In this document: positions 15,201-30,200 of the stretch, one piece after another
How positions within the stretch are numbered: the first letter of the stretch is position 1
Layout: every line of letters begins with the position of its first letter
From: Halichondria panicea
Taxonomy: Eukaryota > Porifera > Demospongiae > Suberitida > Halichondriidae
Assembly (NCBI RefSeq): GCF_963675165.1
Contig: NC_087378.1
Coordinates: 5,327,205-5,391,204 of the forward strand
Length of the DNA stretch: 64,000 nt
Direction of reading: 5' to 3'
Position numbers and translations under genes: made by a program
Notes under the pieces: model-generated
Seen by the model: only the letters and a program-made list of their open reading frames with translations
Databases searched by the model: none
What the model was told of the DNA's origin: nothing

Positions 15201-18200
15201 AGTGCATAAGCTCTTGGTACAACTTATAGATAATGTCTATTTATCTACGCAGCTCTGGCTACTGCTGAGAATATCACTGTAACTTCTGATGGATCCATGG
15301 TGAGATTTTTCTTCGGTCCCGAAGTTTTAGTACCTAAGGACAATATTTTGATTGCGGATGAGCAATGTTTTGAGATTGGGCTTCTCTGCACTGTCGTAAA
15401 CACCCCAGTCTTCCATGGCGACACTTTTCACTACTCTGCATACGTGGAGACAGATTTTGGGATTAGGACAAGCACACGGAGAAATACTCTGAAGGTACGT
15501 ATTCTGATACACATGTAATAACCCATGTATGAAGAACAGTTTTCACAGTTTTTTTGCTCGACACCCTTCTATGTTTATTATATGAATCGAATTGGCATTC
15601 ACTTTTGACCAACTGTTGATTAGTGTGAAATTCTAAGTAAAGTGCATGATTCTTACATTTACAGGTGGTGGAGCCTGATTTGATAACAATTCCATCTTCA
15701 ATTCCTGGTATCCATGATGCTGGAGACATTGTGACTTCAGTCATGGTTGTGAAGCACTCTTCTGTGACTCCCCTCACATGTGGTTTCAGACTCAATCTGA
15801 CAGTGACCTACCCAACTGAGTACTTGTACCTGAACGATAGTGACATTAACTCAACTGTACTCATACTGAATGGAGAAACTCGACTTTACTCAGTTTCACT
15901 GGACGTAGCTGCTGGTACGGTGGTATTTAGTACTGATGAACTGCAAACAAACGACAATCTCGAAGTAACTACCATTTTCAAACTGACACAAAGTGTTGCT
16001 AATAGCCACCAGTATACTATAGACCATGTACTTGACTGGCATAACCTGCCATATGAACTGCCGGCTGCTGGTAGGTACTACAACACCAGTGGGAAACAGA
16101 TTGTACAGATTGCAAAATCCCAGCTATTTCTCTCTTACGACACATCCAATAAGGACACGTTGACGAGTGACATACAGCTACAGGAATTTATCTACCTCAA
16201 CGTGACTGTCATACCTCCAGAGGTGAGCACTTCATCAATTAAGAGATATTTTTTAGCTTATCTGAATGAACAGATGTGTATAGTTATGCCTCGGTGTGCG
16301 CATTTGCAAGCGAAGTATACGGTGTGTTTGTGCCTGTCTCTGTGCATGTAGAGTGTTACATCTGCTCAGTGAAAAATGAAGTACAAGTATAAGTGTTTCT
16401 ATAGGCTTCGAGTCAAGTTTTCTTGAATTGCAATTAGTGGATTTACAAAATAATGCTTTGTTCTCGTTTTATGGCTATATTGTAGGCTTGCTTGAAAGCC
16501 ATCGGTTTATAATCAAACTTATTTTTTGGGCCCACCATCCGGGTCTATTTTTGAGGCTTAAAGCGACTTGGTGTGGCCTCACTGTAAATCCAACTAGCCA
16601 TAACTCGAGAACGAAGCTTTAGTTTGCAAGTCACGAATCCAAGAAAACTTTGCTAGAAATCTAGAAGCTGTTATTTGTCGTTGCATTGTAACCGTTGGGC
16701 AGTTACAGTTGGAATAATTATATAGACAGACAGACACACACATGCACACACGCAGTCATGCAGCTTTAACGTATCCCTTATGCGGCTACGCCTTAAGGCA
16801 TAATAATTATAGTACGTACCACTTCAATGTGAGAGTCTCGTTTCTTGTGTGTCTTTCAGGTAATTACCATAATTGCGTAATTAATCTTATGGTAATTACC
16901 ATAATGTAATTATTGATTACTTGTACATTTTGTGCAGGGTATATCACCTCTCACGATAGAGTTGAGCCATGTGAATATCTCTAGTGGCAACTACCCTTTC
17001 AATATCACCTATGGAGAGGTGCTGCACATTGGTAGCCATATCACCAATACCTCAGTTGCTCTTGGAGATAGCTTGCTTAGCTCTTTGGATATTTCTATCA
17101 CAGGAATCTCGGTACGTTTATGGGTTTTCTCTACATTGTAAAGCCTCATCCCCCACATGCAGGCTTACATTGTCCATGTTTTGCAACTTTATAGTTCCAT
17201 CTCTTGTTATGCATGTAGAATTGTTTTTTCTGCAGGCCATCACTTTCAGTTTGGGAGACGGTGTTGTCAATGTCTATGACAACATTGTGTCTGAAGAGGA
17301 TGAGATTTTGTTGTACGTTGAGGGCTACATGTCTATCGATGGAAGTGGCCGTAGCAACCAAGTGAGTATATATTTTAGCATATTTTAGCATCACAAAAAC
17401 TATACTATGTATTATATGGAAGAAACATTTGAGTGTGCAAGTAGATGATATTTCTTACCAGCTCTCTTCAATTATATACCTGTTCTGAGAACTTTTTGTA
17501 GTAATAGTACTTAAACAGCTTAACAGTATAATGTCTTCAAATTGTCTAGGATGTCACTTTGAAGGGTCAGATTGTTCAAGAACCCTTAACCAATGATGAT
17601 ACCACACTGAGACTAGTTCACCCTCAACTGCAGGTAAGAGACTTTATCTCGCAGTGCATGGTTGTGTATTGACCTATGTACCTGTATATGCAGGTGGATG
17701 GTTTGGTTGCTCCGCCAGGACCCTGGGATGCTGGTGATCTTCTAAATCTCACTGTGTTTGTTCGTCACATGGTAAGGGAATAATTGTTAGTACCATTAGG
17801 TCTACTACAGTGATTGCAGCCTAGAGAGTAAAAAACGCAAATTTGCTGGTATTGGTACATTAATGTGAATATTTCTAATTGTTTTTGCGCATTAATAATT
17901 ATTGTTCTATCTTTTGATACAAAAAAATTGTCCAAAAATACTTTAATTCTGGAGATATTTGATGTTACACACATTTCTTTACGATCACCCCCATTTTCAC
18001 AAAATAATTTTCCACTACAAACAACTTTTGGGGAAATATTTTCGAATAATGTTGTAGCTTATTCATTCACCTATAAAATGGTATCAGCACAATTTCTTAG
18101 AAATGTTCCAATCTTGAGATACATTTACTACATAAGTACAACTATATTCACCCTGTTGTGGTATTTTACTCTCTAGGCTGCAAGCACTGTATACATTTTG

Positions 18201-21200
18201 CATTGGCCAGCAGTTTACGGGTACATATACATAGATTTACGTAAACAGAGGGAAGTCACTTGCTCTTTTCTACCATGCCCATTTGAAACCTCGGTGGCCT
18301 AGATTCAATATCTTTGAGTAGCTGCATACTACACTGTCAACCATCCACAGCTTTGTAGTTGGTAGCTCGGCCATTTTTGTTAGGTTAATAAAAGGAGATT
18401 ACCATTTGAGGCATAGCATGCAGTTACTGAAGTTAATGTGATATTTACCTCCATGGGGCACTTACATGTATGTAGGTACCATCAGATGCATATGCTGCTT
18501 ATTATCTGAAACTGACAGTGGAGCTAGACAGTGGTCCATTACTCAATGGCCTCACTCTCCTCAATTCCTCCACTGTCATTGGGGAATCTTGCAATGCATC
18601 TCTCTCCAAGATCAGCTCGTCGGAGCTGATCATCTCAAAGCTTCTGAATGGTTGTACTGCAGAACTTCAGTTGGATACTATAGTAAGTGAGGTGTATAGG
18701 CCATGTATACTACCACTTTTAGCCAAGATTTCTTGCTGTAAAATTTGGTGAATAAGCCATTTGAACCTAATTGGCAGTTAGTTGTGTGTTTGCATGTGTG
18801 TGTGTAGACTGCTGCATGCAAAAATCAATGAAGAGCTTCTAGTCTCTGAATTTCGATTCGTGGATTTGTGCTATGTGAGATATATATACACGGCTGAGAA
18901 AAAAGAGGCTACATGGAAATAGTTCCAGACAGACAGGCAGCAGCCAGTTCTCGAGTATTATTATGCCTAGCTTTGCTTACTTCGAATGCAATTGCAGCCT
19001 TTTCAGAAGAGTGCGATAGGAACACTTGTTACACTAGAATGCTTGGAATGCGAAGCCGCACTTTACAGGCGCCATTAACTTGGAATGCAATTGCAGCCTT
19101 TTCAGAAGAGTGCGATAGGAACACTTGTTACACTAAAACGCTTGGAATGCGAAGCCGCACTGTACAGGCGCCATTAATTTTTTAGACTTTGAACTTTGGC
19201 ATTCCTTTTAGCAACAATAGGGTCAACTGCGCCCTCGGGGAATACATAGAACTGCCCTCTAGTATAATTCATTACACCCTTGATATCCATGGTACAACTA
19301 TAGCATTTTACCCTACGTGTACATGTACATTTTATTTCTCATGCACCACTGCGACAGCTCTCTGACTCTGAAGTGGCTACTAGCAATAGCATCTCCGTCG
19401 TATTCACTCTGACTGAGTACTACGCTGTTCCAGTAACCCAAGCAATACTGTTTAGACAAAACTACGGACCTCTTTCTGTAAGTTGATAAAAACACGGAAA
19501 TTCACCACACAGCAAAACACTTACATGTATTATCGTAGAAAGTAGAAACTGGATTATTAGTGCATGCATGCGCTCATGAGGTCAATAGCAGAGCTCTATA
19601 CACTTATATTCGAGAATACGCCTATAATGCAGTCATTTTCGAGCCCCACTCAGTAACCGGATGCCTCTATAATGAAAGCTGACTCGTCAGCTAGCTAGAA
19701 AGTGAGCAAACACAAGGCAAACAAGCAACCCTAACTGGATCTGTATCATACTATTTTATTACAGTTCATTTTAGAGATAAAAACATTCATATTGAACAGA
19801 AACTGGAACAAAAGGGTCGAAATCCACCTCATACAAGACAACAGCATTCCCAGAGAGTTCTTCACAACTGTACAAGCTAGCTAGCTCATAGATAAACGAA
19901 ATTAGCTGATATCCTTCACATAATTGGAAAAGCGCTTCAATTCGAACAAAACCTGCAGTTAGGCATGCGAAATAAAGAACGCTTATAGACGAGTAAGCGC
20001 TAATTTCAGTTTTTGTGGTATGTCAACAATAATTATATTTTAACATAATGCATAAATGATTGTAATAGGTACATGTAGATGAGTTGGATTTGTTCATTGT
20101 TCAGCAAGCACTGTCTGTAAGGTAGGTAAAGTACATATATAATCTTGAGGTTGTTATGGTGAGTTTGATGAGTATGCGAAACTGGTTAGCTTATATTGCA
20201 GGCTATGGTCAGTATAGTAAAATCCCCACGTAATTTCATTGAGCACAATAATTATTGTTACTGTACAGCTAGTGTATACCTCTCTAATAATTAGGCATCA
20301 AATACAGCCCAGTTCGTAACGTATACAGCCAGCTGTAACTATCCTGTCTCTTTCAGTTTCATCAGTAGCTCACCAAGCTCATCAAACCACACTATCAATG
20401 GAGGGGAAATAATAACAGTCAATTTGGGTTTAGCTGTAACGGACTCACTGGCATTTGAAAATGTAACTCTTGCGTACAATCTAATACATCCTGCATTGAG
20501 ATTTGTTTCCGAAAACACGACATCTTCTAATCCTAACACCACTGTCACCTCTCCAATAACTTCTGGTGACGATCATCATAGTCTTCTTCTCACAAACTCT
20601 TTCACACCACTTGTATTGGTTTCGTCCTTGGTCCAAGGTGATGATGTAACGGTGAACCTGCACTTCCAAGTGCAGCCGTATGTGCTACCACAGTCAACCT
20701 TGTACGTATCTCTCCATGTATTCTATCATCATTCAGCATTTCCAAGCTATAATCTGAATCAGAGCATCCATCAGTTGAGAAATTACACTGTCTCTGAAGT
20801 GACGGTTGGAAACGTCACAATCGATCTGCCTTATTACGATTTTCAGAATTATGAACCAGACACGTTTCCGTCACAGGAAGGAGATATTTTCATTGTAAAA
20901 ATCCCAATCGTATTGCCTTGTGTTTCAACTGATCTCACGCTAAACATTTTGTTACCAGAGTTTTGGTCGGATTTCTTCACTAGATATAATGTTACTGTAA
21001 CTAACGTGACTTTAGTGGCTCCTTCCAACTTAATGTCAATTCCTCATCTTTGCGACTACACTGACCTAAATGCAAGCAGGTGTGATTTCGATGAGCTCTC
21101 AGGAACTGGACCAGTAACACTGATGACTTATTTTCTTGAGCAGTGGGCAGTGGGGGATGACAATATTACCGTAACAACTGGTCCACTCATGTACAATATC

Positions 21201-24200
21201 ACCACTGGCTCAATTTGTGCTGGTACAAGTCCACCAAGTACCTGCAACTGTATTGATGAGGAAATTCAGATATTTCTCACAGTGCTCGTTCTAACTGACA
21301 TGATTTGTGAGAACCAGACTATATCAGACAATATCACGACCACTCTAAATCACACCGCAGACATGACAACATGGCTATCACCGACACCTACCCACACAGA
21401 GCCGACAATAATTCAATACCAGGACGTTTTCTCGTTTCTACATGCTGTCAATGCGAGTACCCCAGCCATTAGTCTTCCCATAAGCTCTCATAGAGGAGAT
21501 GCAGGTGACCCGTTCACAGTAACCTTTGGTGTTGGACATAATGGCGAGTATTCAAAGTTCATGGCCTACGATTTGAACTATACTTTCAGTATTGATACGC
21601 GGCTTGATCCAGAGGAGAAGATTTTGATATGCTTCTTTGATGTGCGCACTGATCCAATTATGTGTGAAGAAGTTCCATTCGTTGATTATACCATTGTGCG
21701 AGAAGGATTCCATGAAATGTCAGTTGTAGTTGTACTGGTTATATAGATCTCGTGGATTGCAATGTATTTTATTTTAGACAGTTTTGTGTATGCGATTGGT
21801 ATAATTATGTGTTTTGAATCTTAGCCCTGTAATGAGAATTGTCTCTATCCATTGCAGTTTTACTCTCCACGTCCATCGTGTTGAGCTCACACTGAATGTG
21901 ACAGTCATTCAAGAGGTTGCTCCGGGTATTAGCTTCTGTAATCCAGGAGACACTATCTTTGAAGCACTACCAGACAATTATACGCTGAACATTTCCCCTC
22001 TAGTTTGCACCAACTCATCTTGTGGTAGTGTCAAGATTGATCCAGTGATCCTCTATCCCTGGGTAGTGCATTGGAGTAATGTACCATGTACAGCTACAGA
22101 GGACATAGTTAACCAAACAATTAATCAACACCATGTTACAATTGAGGAACAATTTAATACAACTATTGAAGCTTGTATGCCGGAGTGCTTCACAGGTGTC
22201 AACCTCTATGTGTCTATACCAACTCACAATGGTGTGCCCAAATTGACTGTGGATGATGCGTATGTGACGTTTATTGGTTCTGAACTTTACCATACCACAC
22301 TCTTTAAAGGGGATGGTAAGTGCATAAGCTCTTGGTACAACTTATAATAATGTATACTTATTATTATATTTTATCTGCGCAGCTCTGGCTACTGCTGATA
22401 ATATCACTGTAAGTCCTGATGGATCCATGGTGAGGTTTTTCTTCGGTCCCGAAGTTTTAGTGCCTAAGGACAATATTTTGATTGCGGATGAGCAATGTTT
22501 TGAGATTGGGCTTCTCTGCACTGTCGTAAACACCCCAGTCTTCCATGGCGATACTTTTCACTACTCTGCATACGTGGAGACAGATTTTGGGATTAGGACA
22601 AGCACACGGAGAAATACTCTGAAGGTACGTATTCCGATACACATCGTGACATGTAATAACCCATGTATGAAGAACAGTATTTACAGTTTTTTTTTTTGCT
22701 CGACACCCTTCTATCTACATGTTAATTGTATGAATTAGCATGCAATTTTGTCCAGCTGTTGATTAGTGTGAAATTCTTAGTAAGTCTAAGTAAAGTGCAT
22801 GATTCTTACATTTACAGGTGGTGGAGCCTGATTTGATAACAATTCCATCTTCAATTCCTGGTATCCATGATGCTGGAGACACTGTGACTTCAGTTATTGT
22901 TGTGGAGCACTCTTCTCTGACTCCCCTCACATGTGGTTTCAGACTCAATCTGACAGTGACCTACCCAACTGAGTACTTGTACTTGAACGATAGTGACATT
23001 AACTCAACAGTACTCATACTGAATGGAGAAACTCGGCTTTACTCAGTTTCACTGGATGTAGCTGCTGGTACGGTGGTATTTAGTACTGATGAACTGCAAA
23101 CAAAGGACAATCTCGAAGTAACTACCATTTTCAAACTTGCACAAAGTGTTGCTAATAGCCAGCAGTATACTATAGACCATGTACTTGACTGGCATAACCT
23201 GCCATATGAACTGCCGGCTGAGGGTAGGTACTACAACACCAGTGGGAAACAGATTGTACAGATTGCAAAATCCCAGCTCTTTCTCTCTTACGACACATCC
23301 AATGAGGACACGTTAACGAGTGACATACAGCTACAGGAATTTATCTATCTCAACGTGACTGTCATACCACCAGAGGTGAGCACTTCATCTATGTAATTTT
23401 TTAGCTTGTCTGAATGAACAGAAGTGTATAGTTATGCCTAATTGGTGTGCGCATTTTCCAGCAAAGTATACGGTAGTTTGTTTGTGTTTGTGTGTGTATG
23501 TGTCTGCGTAGAGTGTTTCTTGGATTGCAACTAGTGGATTTGCAAAACAATGCTTCGTTCTCGTTTTATGGCTATATATAGCTTGCTTACTGTGAAGACA
23601 TTGCAGACTCGTGTGCAGCAAAATCTGTTGATATAACTTCACTATTCTACTTGATAGTTAGCTCTGCACTAGAACACTAGCTATTGTACGTAGCTGCAAG
23701 AGTTACAAAAGAGCTGCTTTTTCATGAGCTTGCAGCCATTATTGATTAGGACAGTTTGAACTTTCGGCGAAAATCATGTTCGATCATTTCCCACTATTTT
23801 GCGCCATTTCCTGCATGTAAATGTGGAATTGTACTGTATATTATATTATAGTGTGCTAGTACACTATATCGAAGTTGATAGTTCGATCTACCTTTAATGG
23901 AGTAGTCCTTGACCTTCGCTACGTACTTAGCCATTCGAAGTAGGTATAGTTCGCTTAGCCACTTCAGAAGTAGGCAACGAGCTTACTTAGCCTTTTAAAG
24001 TACTATAGGTAGTTCGCTTAGCCTTTTGAAGTATGTCTAGTTCGCTTAGCTACCTAGTTGTTTGAAGTTGATAGTTGGTGACCTTTAAACTCTAGATGTA
24101 GACTAGCCTCTATACACATGCAGGAGAGGAAATGGGCGTGGAGGTGAGGCTCTGTTAATTGTTTGATAATCTTTTGCAACTATTAAATGCATTGACAAAC

Positions 24201-27200
24201 CAACGGAGAACATGCTATCAGCACTGTGGTTCAGCTGCAACAAACAATAATTATCGTAACAGTAAACATTATGATCACACATTCACACCGTAGATTTGTG
24301 CATTCTTCACTCATTCAGACGAATTTCTTTTTTATATAGTTCGATTCTTTGTATGTTTGCAATGATGTTTGTGCTCAGTATACAGTGCTTCGAGCAAGCA
24401 GTAATATCCAAGCAAGACATTGCCACAGGTTGTACACAGGTTATACACAGTACACCCCAACGATATAGGGCACAGAAGACACCTGTAGGGGATTTGTAAC
24501 TACAGGTCCTTCCTTACCTTTCCTACTCTATCTCTGTCTTAGATGTTGCAGGACTTAGAGTTGTACTAAGGAAATCATAGGGATGTTACATGCTTTGGAG
24601 CACTGCAAGCTAACATTCTCTCAGCACACCATGGCACTGAAGCCTGGCGATTGGACACATTCTGTCTAGAGTTTAAAGGTCACCAACTAGATCTATCAAT
24701 TTCGAAAGGCTAAGTAAATAGTGAAGGCTAACTGCTACCTACCTCGAAAGCTAAGTAGCTAAGCCAACTGTATACTTCGAAAGTCAACTACTAGTATAGT
24801 AGCTCTCAGGGCCACCGTATCTGCATTTCCTTAAAGCTTAGGCACCTAAACCGAGGCATCAACACTCGCAGAAAGGGAAGGGACTGGTCAACTGCTTATC
24901 AACGAGTTGTTCTCATTACCTGAATCTGGTAATGACCAATCACAGTGCAAACAGATTATGCTACGCAAGATTCTGAACAGCCTTCAGGCCACGCCAAAGT
25001 AATCTTATGTTTCACAGACTTTCCGTAATTTTTTGCAGATAATTATGGTAGAATAAAGGGCAGAGGTCAGATAGGCCACGTGATCCATCAATACGTAGTG
25101 ATGTTTTGTTTTTGTGACTGTCTGTGGTTTATAATGATAATTATTTCCTCAAACCTTTTTGGGCCCCGCCATCCGGATCTTTTTTGAGGCTTAAAGTTCC
25201 GTGAAGCATAAAATCAATTTGGTGTGGCCTCGCTGTAAATCCAACGAGCCGTAACTCGAGAACGAAGCATTATTTTGCAAGTCACGAATCAAAACCAAGA
25301 AAACCTGGCTAAAAACCTAGAAGCTGTTATTTGTCGTTGCATTGTAACCGTTGGGCAGTTATAGTTGGAGTTTAGACCGACAGACACACACACAGTTATG
25401 CAGCGTTACGGTATCCCTCGAGGCATAATAATGATTGTAGTACATACCACTTCGAATGTGAGAGTCTGGTTTCTTGTGTGTCTTTCACGCCATTACCATA
25501 ATTATTGTGATTATACTCGTAACTTTTGTGCAGGGTATATCACCTCTCACGGTAGAGTTGAGTCATGTGATTCTCTCTAGTGGCAACTACCCTTTCAATA
25601 TCACCAATGGAGAGGTGCTGCACATTGGTAGCCATATCACCAATACCTCAGTTGCTCTTGGAGACAGCTTGCTTAGCTCTTTGGATATTTCTATCACAGG
25701 AATCTCGGTACGTTTTATGGGTCATTGGTTTTCCCTACATTGTAAAGCCTCATCACATGCAGGCTTACGTTGTCCATGTTTAGTTGCGCCTTCTCTTGTG
25801 GTAACGTATATGCATTATTTTGTTCTACAGGTCATCACCTTCAGTTTGGGAGAGAGTGTTGTCAATGTCTATGACAACATTGTATCTGAAGAGGATGAGA
25901 TTTTATTGTACGTTGAGGGCTATATGTCTAACGATGGAAGTGGCCGTAGCAACCAAGTGAGTATATTTTAGCATCACAAACTACCGTATATAGCGGGTAT
26001 ATTTTGAGGGTATAAACTTCGCAGAATGACCGTTTGAAAGGTTTTCGCTGAATAGCAGCCTTTTTGCAGCATGCATGCATGCGATATTAAATTCGTGGGT
26101 ATAAATGTTCTCGGTACATGCTTTATCAGCGAAATCCGCGAACATTTATACCCTCAAAATGTACCTGCTATACAGTATATAGTATAATTATGGAAGACAA
26201 ATGTAGAAATATTTGAGTGTTCATGTATATGATTTTTCTTGTCAGCTGTCTTCAATTGTACCTGTTCTGAGAACTTTTTGTAGTAATCGTGCTTAAACAG
26301 CTTAACAGTATGATATCTTCAAATTGTCTAGGATGTCACCTTGAAGGGTCAGATTGTTCAAGAACCCTTAACCAATGATGATGCCATACTGAGACTAGTT
26401 CACCCTCAACTGCAGGTAAGAGACTTTGTCTCTCAGTGCATGGTTGTGTATTGACCTATGTACCTGTATATGCAGGTGGATGGTTTGGTTGCTCCGCCTG
26501 AATCCTGGGATGCTGGTGACGTTCTAAATCTCTCTGTGATTGTTCGTCACATGGTAAGAATTGAGTATGCGTTTAACATTGGCCAGCAGGTTAGTGCGAT
26601 TTTTCATACATAATACGTAGATTTGCATAAACAGATGGAAAGCTGTCCCATGCAATTGAGTTTAAAGAGAGCATACAAACAAGTCACATGCTCTGTTCAA
26701 TAATAATAAATTACCATTTGTGTCATCACAAAGAGTTGGTTCTCTAAACTCATGCATAGCATAGCATTCAGTTACTGAAGTTAATGTGATATTTACCTCC
26801 ATGCATGGGGCACTTACATGTATGTAGGTACCATCAGATGCATATGCTGCTTATGATCTGAAGCTGACGGTGGAGCTAGACAGTGGTCCGTTACTCAATG
26901 GCCTCACTCTCCTCAATTCCTCCACTGTCATTGGGGAATCTTGCAATGCATCTCTCTCCAAGATCAGCTCGTCGGAGCTGATCATCTCAAAGCTTCTGAA
27001 TGGTTGTACAGCAGAACTTCACTTGGATACTATAGTAAGTGAGGTGTAGGCCATGTACTAGCTACCACTTTTAGCCAAGATTTTTTAAACTGGAACATTT
27101 GGCAAATAAGCCAATTGGCAGTTTTTTGGCCTCCGTTGGGCATGCGCAGCAAGGTATACATACAATGTGTGTGTGTGTGTGTGCGTGCGTGCGTGCAGCG

Positions 27201-30200
27201 TGCATAGACTGCATGCTAAAAGCTGCTAAGGATCAATGAAGTGCAAGTATAACACATAGCTTCTACATAGGCTTGTAGTTGGATGGATTTCGATTCGTGG
27301 ATTTGCCAAATAATGCTTTTCCTGGGTAATAATGTCACTACTTATTAGTAGGTTAGTTCTGCACTAGAAGAGAAAATAGCTGCAAAGCTGTGCTGTTTGC
27401 AGCAGCCAACAATCATGGCCCACCCTTAGAGTTTCCCCGTGATTATGCACGCTCGTTTCACTGCAAGAGGAGGCCTGAAGGAGGCTAGCCTACATGCAAA
27501 AATGTACATCATGATATCATGTGTGTATTTAATAGCTTTGACACATCCACCGAGGCATCTGCGGTGCTATTATTAATTTAGCGTCTCGGGCATGGCTACT
27601 TTGTCAATGTCGTGCGTTCGCCGCTTAGCTTTATTATTGGCAAATTTGATGAAATGCCCGTTATACATTCTTGTTGAGAGAATGCTATTATTATACCTGT
27701 CCTATAATGTTATTCTCATGCACCACTGTGACAGCTCTCTGACTCTGAAGTGGTTGCTGGCAATACTATTTCCATAGTGTTCAGACTGACTGAGTACTAC
27801 GCTGTTCCAGTAACCCAAGCAATACTGTTTAGACAAAACTACGGACCTCTTTCTGTAAGTTGATAAAGACATGGCAGTAACACAACACAGTAAAACACTA
27901 CATGCATGTAGTACATTAGCTAATCAATTGTATTATTATAATAGGTACTTGTAGATGAGTTGGAAGTGATCATTGTTCAGCCAAACATCAGTTTATTAAC
28001 TGAAGCACTGTCTGTCAGGTAAGTAAAGTACATACCTAATCTTCAACTAAGTGAGGTTTTTAATGTGTTGTTATGGCGAGTTCGATAGGTATGCGAAACA
28101 ATTGGTTAGCTTATTGCATACTATGGTCAGTATGTTAAAATCCCCACGTAATTTCATTGAGCACATGCAATAAGTATTGTTACAGGTGTATACCTCTCTA
28201 ATAATTAAGCCTCAAATGCAGCCCAGTTTGTAACGTATACATGTACAGCCAGCTGTAACTATCCTGTCCCTTTCAGTTTCATCAGTAGCTCACCAAGCTC
28301 ACAAAACCACACTATCAATGGAGGGGAAATAATAACAGTCAATTTGGGATTAGCTGTAACAGACTTAATGGCATTTGAACGTGTAACTCTTGCGTACAAT
28401 CTAATACATCCTGCATTGAGATTTGTTTCCGAAAACACGACATCTTCTAATCCTGACATCACTGTCACCTCTCCAATAACTATTGGTGACGATCATCATA
28501 GTCTTCTCACAAGCTCTTTCACACCACTTGTATTGGTTTCGTCCTTGGTCCAAGGTGATGATGTAACGGTGAACCTGCACTTCCAAGTGCAGCCGTATGT
28601 GCTACCACAGTCAACCTTGTACGTATCTCTCCATGTATTCTATCATCATTCAACATTTCCAAGCTATAGTCTGAATCAGAGCATCCATCAGCTGAGAAAT
28701 TACACTGTCTCTGAAGTGACGGTCGGAAATATCACAATCGATCTGCCTTATTACGACCCTCAGAACTATGAACCAGACACGTTTCCGTCACAGGAAGGAG
28801 ATATTTTCACTGTAAAAATTCCAATCTTTTTACCTTGTGTTTCAACTGATCTCACGCTAAACATTTTGTTACCAGAGTTTTGGTCGGATTTCTTCACTAG
28901 ATATAATGTTACTGTAACTAACGTGACTTTAGTGGCTCCTTCCAACTTAATGTCAATTCCTCATCTTTGCGACTACACAGACCTTGATGCAAGCCTGTGT
29001 GATTTTGATGAGCTCTCAGGAACTGGACCAGTAACACTGATGACTTATTTTCTTGAGCAGTGGGCAGTGGGGGATGACAATATTACCGTAACAACTGGTC
29101 CACTCATGTACAATATCACCACTGGCTCAATTTGTGCTGGTACAAGTCCACCAAGTACCTGCAACTGCATTGATGAGGAAATTCAGATATTTCTCACAGT
29201 GCTCGTTCTAACTGACATGATTTGTGAGAACCAGACTATATCAGACAATATCACGACCACTCTAAACCACACCGCAGACATGACAACATGGCTATCACCG
29301 ACTCCTACCCACACAGAGCCGACAATAATTCAATATCAGGACGTGTTCTCGTTTCTACATGCTGTCAATGCGAGTACCCCGGCCATTAGTCTTCCCATAA
29401 GCTCTCATAGAGGAGATGCAGGTGACCCTTTCACAGTAACCTTTGGTGTTGGACATAATGGCGAGTATTCAAAGTTCACGGCTTATGATTTGAACTATAC
29501 TTTCAGTATTGATACGAGGCTTGACCCAGAGGAGAACATTTCAATATGCTTCTTTGATATACGCACTGATCCAATTATGTGTGAAGAAGTTCCATTCGTT
29601 GATTATACCATTGTCCGAGAAGGATTCCATGAAATGTCAGTTGTAGTAGATGGTACTTATTTAAGCCTATAGATCTAGTGGATTGTTCATTGTACAGTGT
29701 ATGCGATTAGTATAATTATAACCTTAGCTCTGTAACAAGAAATTTTTCTATCCTCAATGCAGTTTCACTCTCCACGTCCATCATGTTGAGCTCACGCTGA
29801 ACGTGACAGTTATTCAAGAGGTTGCTCCGGGTATCAGCTTCTGTAATCCAGGAGACACTATCTTTGAAGCACTACCAGACAATTATACGCTGAACATTTC
29901 CCCTCTAGTTTGCACCAACTCATCTTGTGGTAGTGTCAAGATTGACCCAGTGATCCTCTATCCCTGGGTAGTCCATTGGAGTAATGTACCATGTACAGCT
30001 ACAGAGGACATAGTTAACCAAACAATTAATCAACACCATGTTACAATTGAGGAACAGTTTAATACAACTATTGAAGCTTGTATGCCGGAGTGCTTCACAG
30101 GTGTCAACCTCTATGTGTCTATACCAACTCACAATGGTGTGCCCAAATTGACTGTGGATGATGCGTATGTGACGTTTATTGGTTCTGAACTTTACCATAC

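Noticed and set aside
24296-24499. 67-codon frame with a hydrophobic start in the A-IV a4-a5 intron
   Set aside because: It lies within a nested transposon-like unit, has no homologous frame elsewhere, and no supporting splice or promoter context.
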